DNA from: Xanthomonas sp. 10-10
Lineage (GTDB): Bacteria > Pseudomonadota > Gammaproteobacteria > Xanthomonadales > Xanthomonadaceae
Reading direction: 5' to 3'
Assembly: GCF_040182365.1 (NCBI RefSeq)
Contig: NZ_CP144460.1
Location: 1,736,001 to 1,800,000, forward strand
Length of the DNA: 64,000 nt
The notes under the pieces are model-generated. The model was not told the DNA's origin. It ran no database searches and saw only the letters and a list, made by a program, of their open reading frames with translations. The first letter of the stretch is position 1. Every line of letters starts with the position of its first letter. A program made the position numbers and the translations under genes. Positions 63,623-64,000 of the stretch are shown one piece after another.

Positions 63623-64000
63623 TCACGCAAGACCGGGCACGAACTGCGGCGGGCGTGCGCCGGGCTTGCTCAGCCACAGGTGCACGTCGCCGATCGAACG
63701 TTCCAGAAAACCGGCTTCGCAATAGGCCAGGTAGAACTCCCACATGCGGATGAAGCGCTCGTCGTAGCCCAGTGCGCGCACCTGCGGCAGCTGCGCCATG
63801 AAGCGCTGCCGCCAGGCGCGCAATGTCAGCGCATAGCTGGGACCGATATCTTCGAGATGGAACAGGCGCAGGTCGCTGGCGCGCGCCACCGCCCCGGTCA
63901 TCGCGGCCACCGACGGAATGAAGCTGCCGGGGAAGATATGCCGCTTGATGAAGTCCACCGAGTGCAGCGCCTGCTTGTAGCGATGATCCTCGATGGTGAT
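63623..64000 (-). CDS. Cyclopropane-fatty-acyl-phospholipid synthase, C-terminal part (partial)
   Basis: Only the last 125 residues are in the window; the reading frame is open to the right edge (I-T-I-E-D-H-R-Y-K-Q). The motifs F-I-K-R-H-I-F-P-G-S-F-I-P and W-E-F-Y-L-A-Y-C-E-A-G-F are those of the CFA synthase C-terminus, so this is a full-length-type CFA synthase unlike the copy at 61207. It heads the visible part of the lipid operon with DUF2878, DUF1295 and the second methyltransferase. Confidence 0.9.
   Translation of the reverse strand: MTIEDHRYKQALHSVDFIKRHIFPGSFIPSVAAMTGAVARASDLRLFHLEDIGPSYALTLRAWRQRFMAQLPQVRALGYDERFIRMWEFYLAYCEAGFLERSIGDVHLWLSKPGARPPQFVPGLA

Overview
The window is a 64 kb piece of a high-GC gammaproteobacterial chromosome. 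It is most likely from Xanthomonas: the rseA-mucD-lepA-lepB-rnc-era-recO order, the GATTCCC-type intergenic repeats, the S-methyl-thioinosine phosphorylase and the virJ/mprF pair all fit that genus. The species call is inference, made without any database search. No rRNA, tRNA, CRISPR array, prophage or complete insertion sequence was seen.

Layout. 1-9100 (+): envelope stress and core housekeeping genes (anti-sigma RseA, MucD protease, LepA, signal peptidase LepB, a DUF4845 protein, RNase III, Era, an unrecognised secreted protein, RecO). 9214-20210: an orphan receiver-Hpt protein (-), then RlmD, a CYTH protein, a DsbA-family protein, an FAD amine-oxidase-like enzyme, an iron-sulfur (6-4) photolyase, NagZ, HPRT, an MTI phosphorylase, a cold shock protein and a flavin monooxygenase (all +). 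20497-26476 (-): a DNA-repair operon of MBL exonuclease, a small Arg-rich ORF, ATP-dependent DNA ligase, Lhr-like helicase and PdeM phosphoesterase, in which every junction overlaps. 26728-31904 (-): zinc ribbon and bactofilin, a CHASE3-GAF-GGDEF cyclase, two Ala-rich lipoproteins and a thiolase. 32063-34906 (+): a subtilase autotransporter. 35008-40655: amino acid dehydrogenase, prolyl hydroxylase with Sel1 repeats, YgjP-like peptidase, an MscS channel and several small proteins. 41104-43114 (+): ECF sigma factor, putative membrane anti-sigma factor and a DUF4097 protein. 43228-50905 (mostly -): Hsp70-like protein, SlyD, CDF transporter, YjdM (+), a duplicated Cys-rich secreted protein, L,D-transpeptidase and an Old Yellow Enzyme. 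51149-56702 (+): MFS exporter, small conserved proteins, a DUF2383 protein, ThpR, an HD-domain protein and VirJ/AcvB. 56968-64000: MprF (-) converging on virJ, a membrane protein and a RidA protein (+), then a lipid-methylation operon (-) with two CFA-synthase-like enzymes, DUF1295 and DUF2878, cut by the window end.

Non-coding structure. Four large inverted GATTCCC/GGGAATC elements fill gaps between co-directional genes in the first 12.2 kb. One contains seven perfect tandem heptamers right in front of a start codon. Two, possibly three, copies of a MITE-like element of about 139 bp with GCTGACAAA-type terminal inverted repeats lie at 15.5, 20.4 and 40.8 kb. Several rho-independent terminators are clear.

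Functional links. MTI phosphorylase should release hypoxanthine, which the adjacent HPRT can salvage. VirJ/AcvB homologues hydrolyse the lysyl-phosphatidylglycerol that MprF makes, and the two genes converge here. The ligase operon is a known repair module with one uncharacterised small member in this genome.
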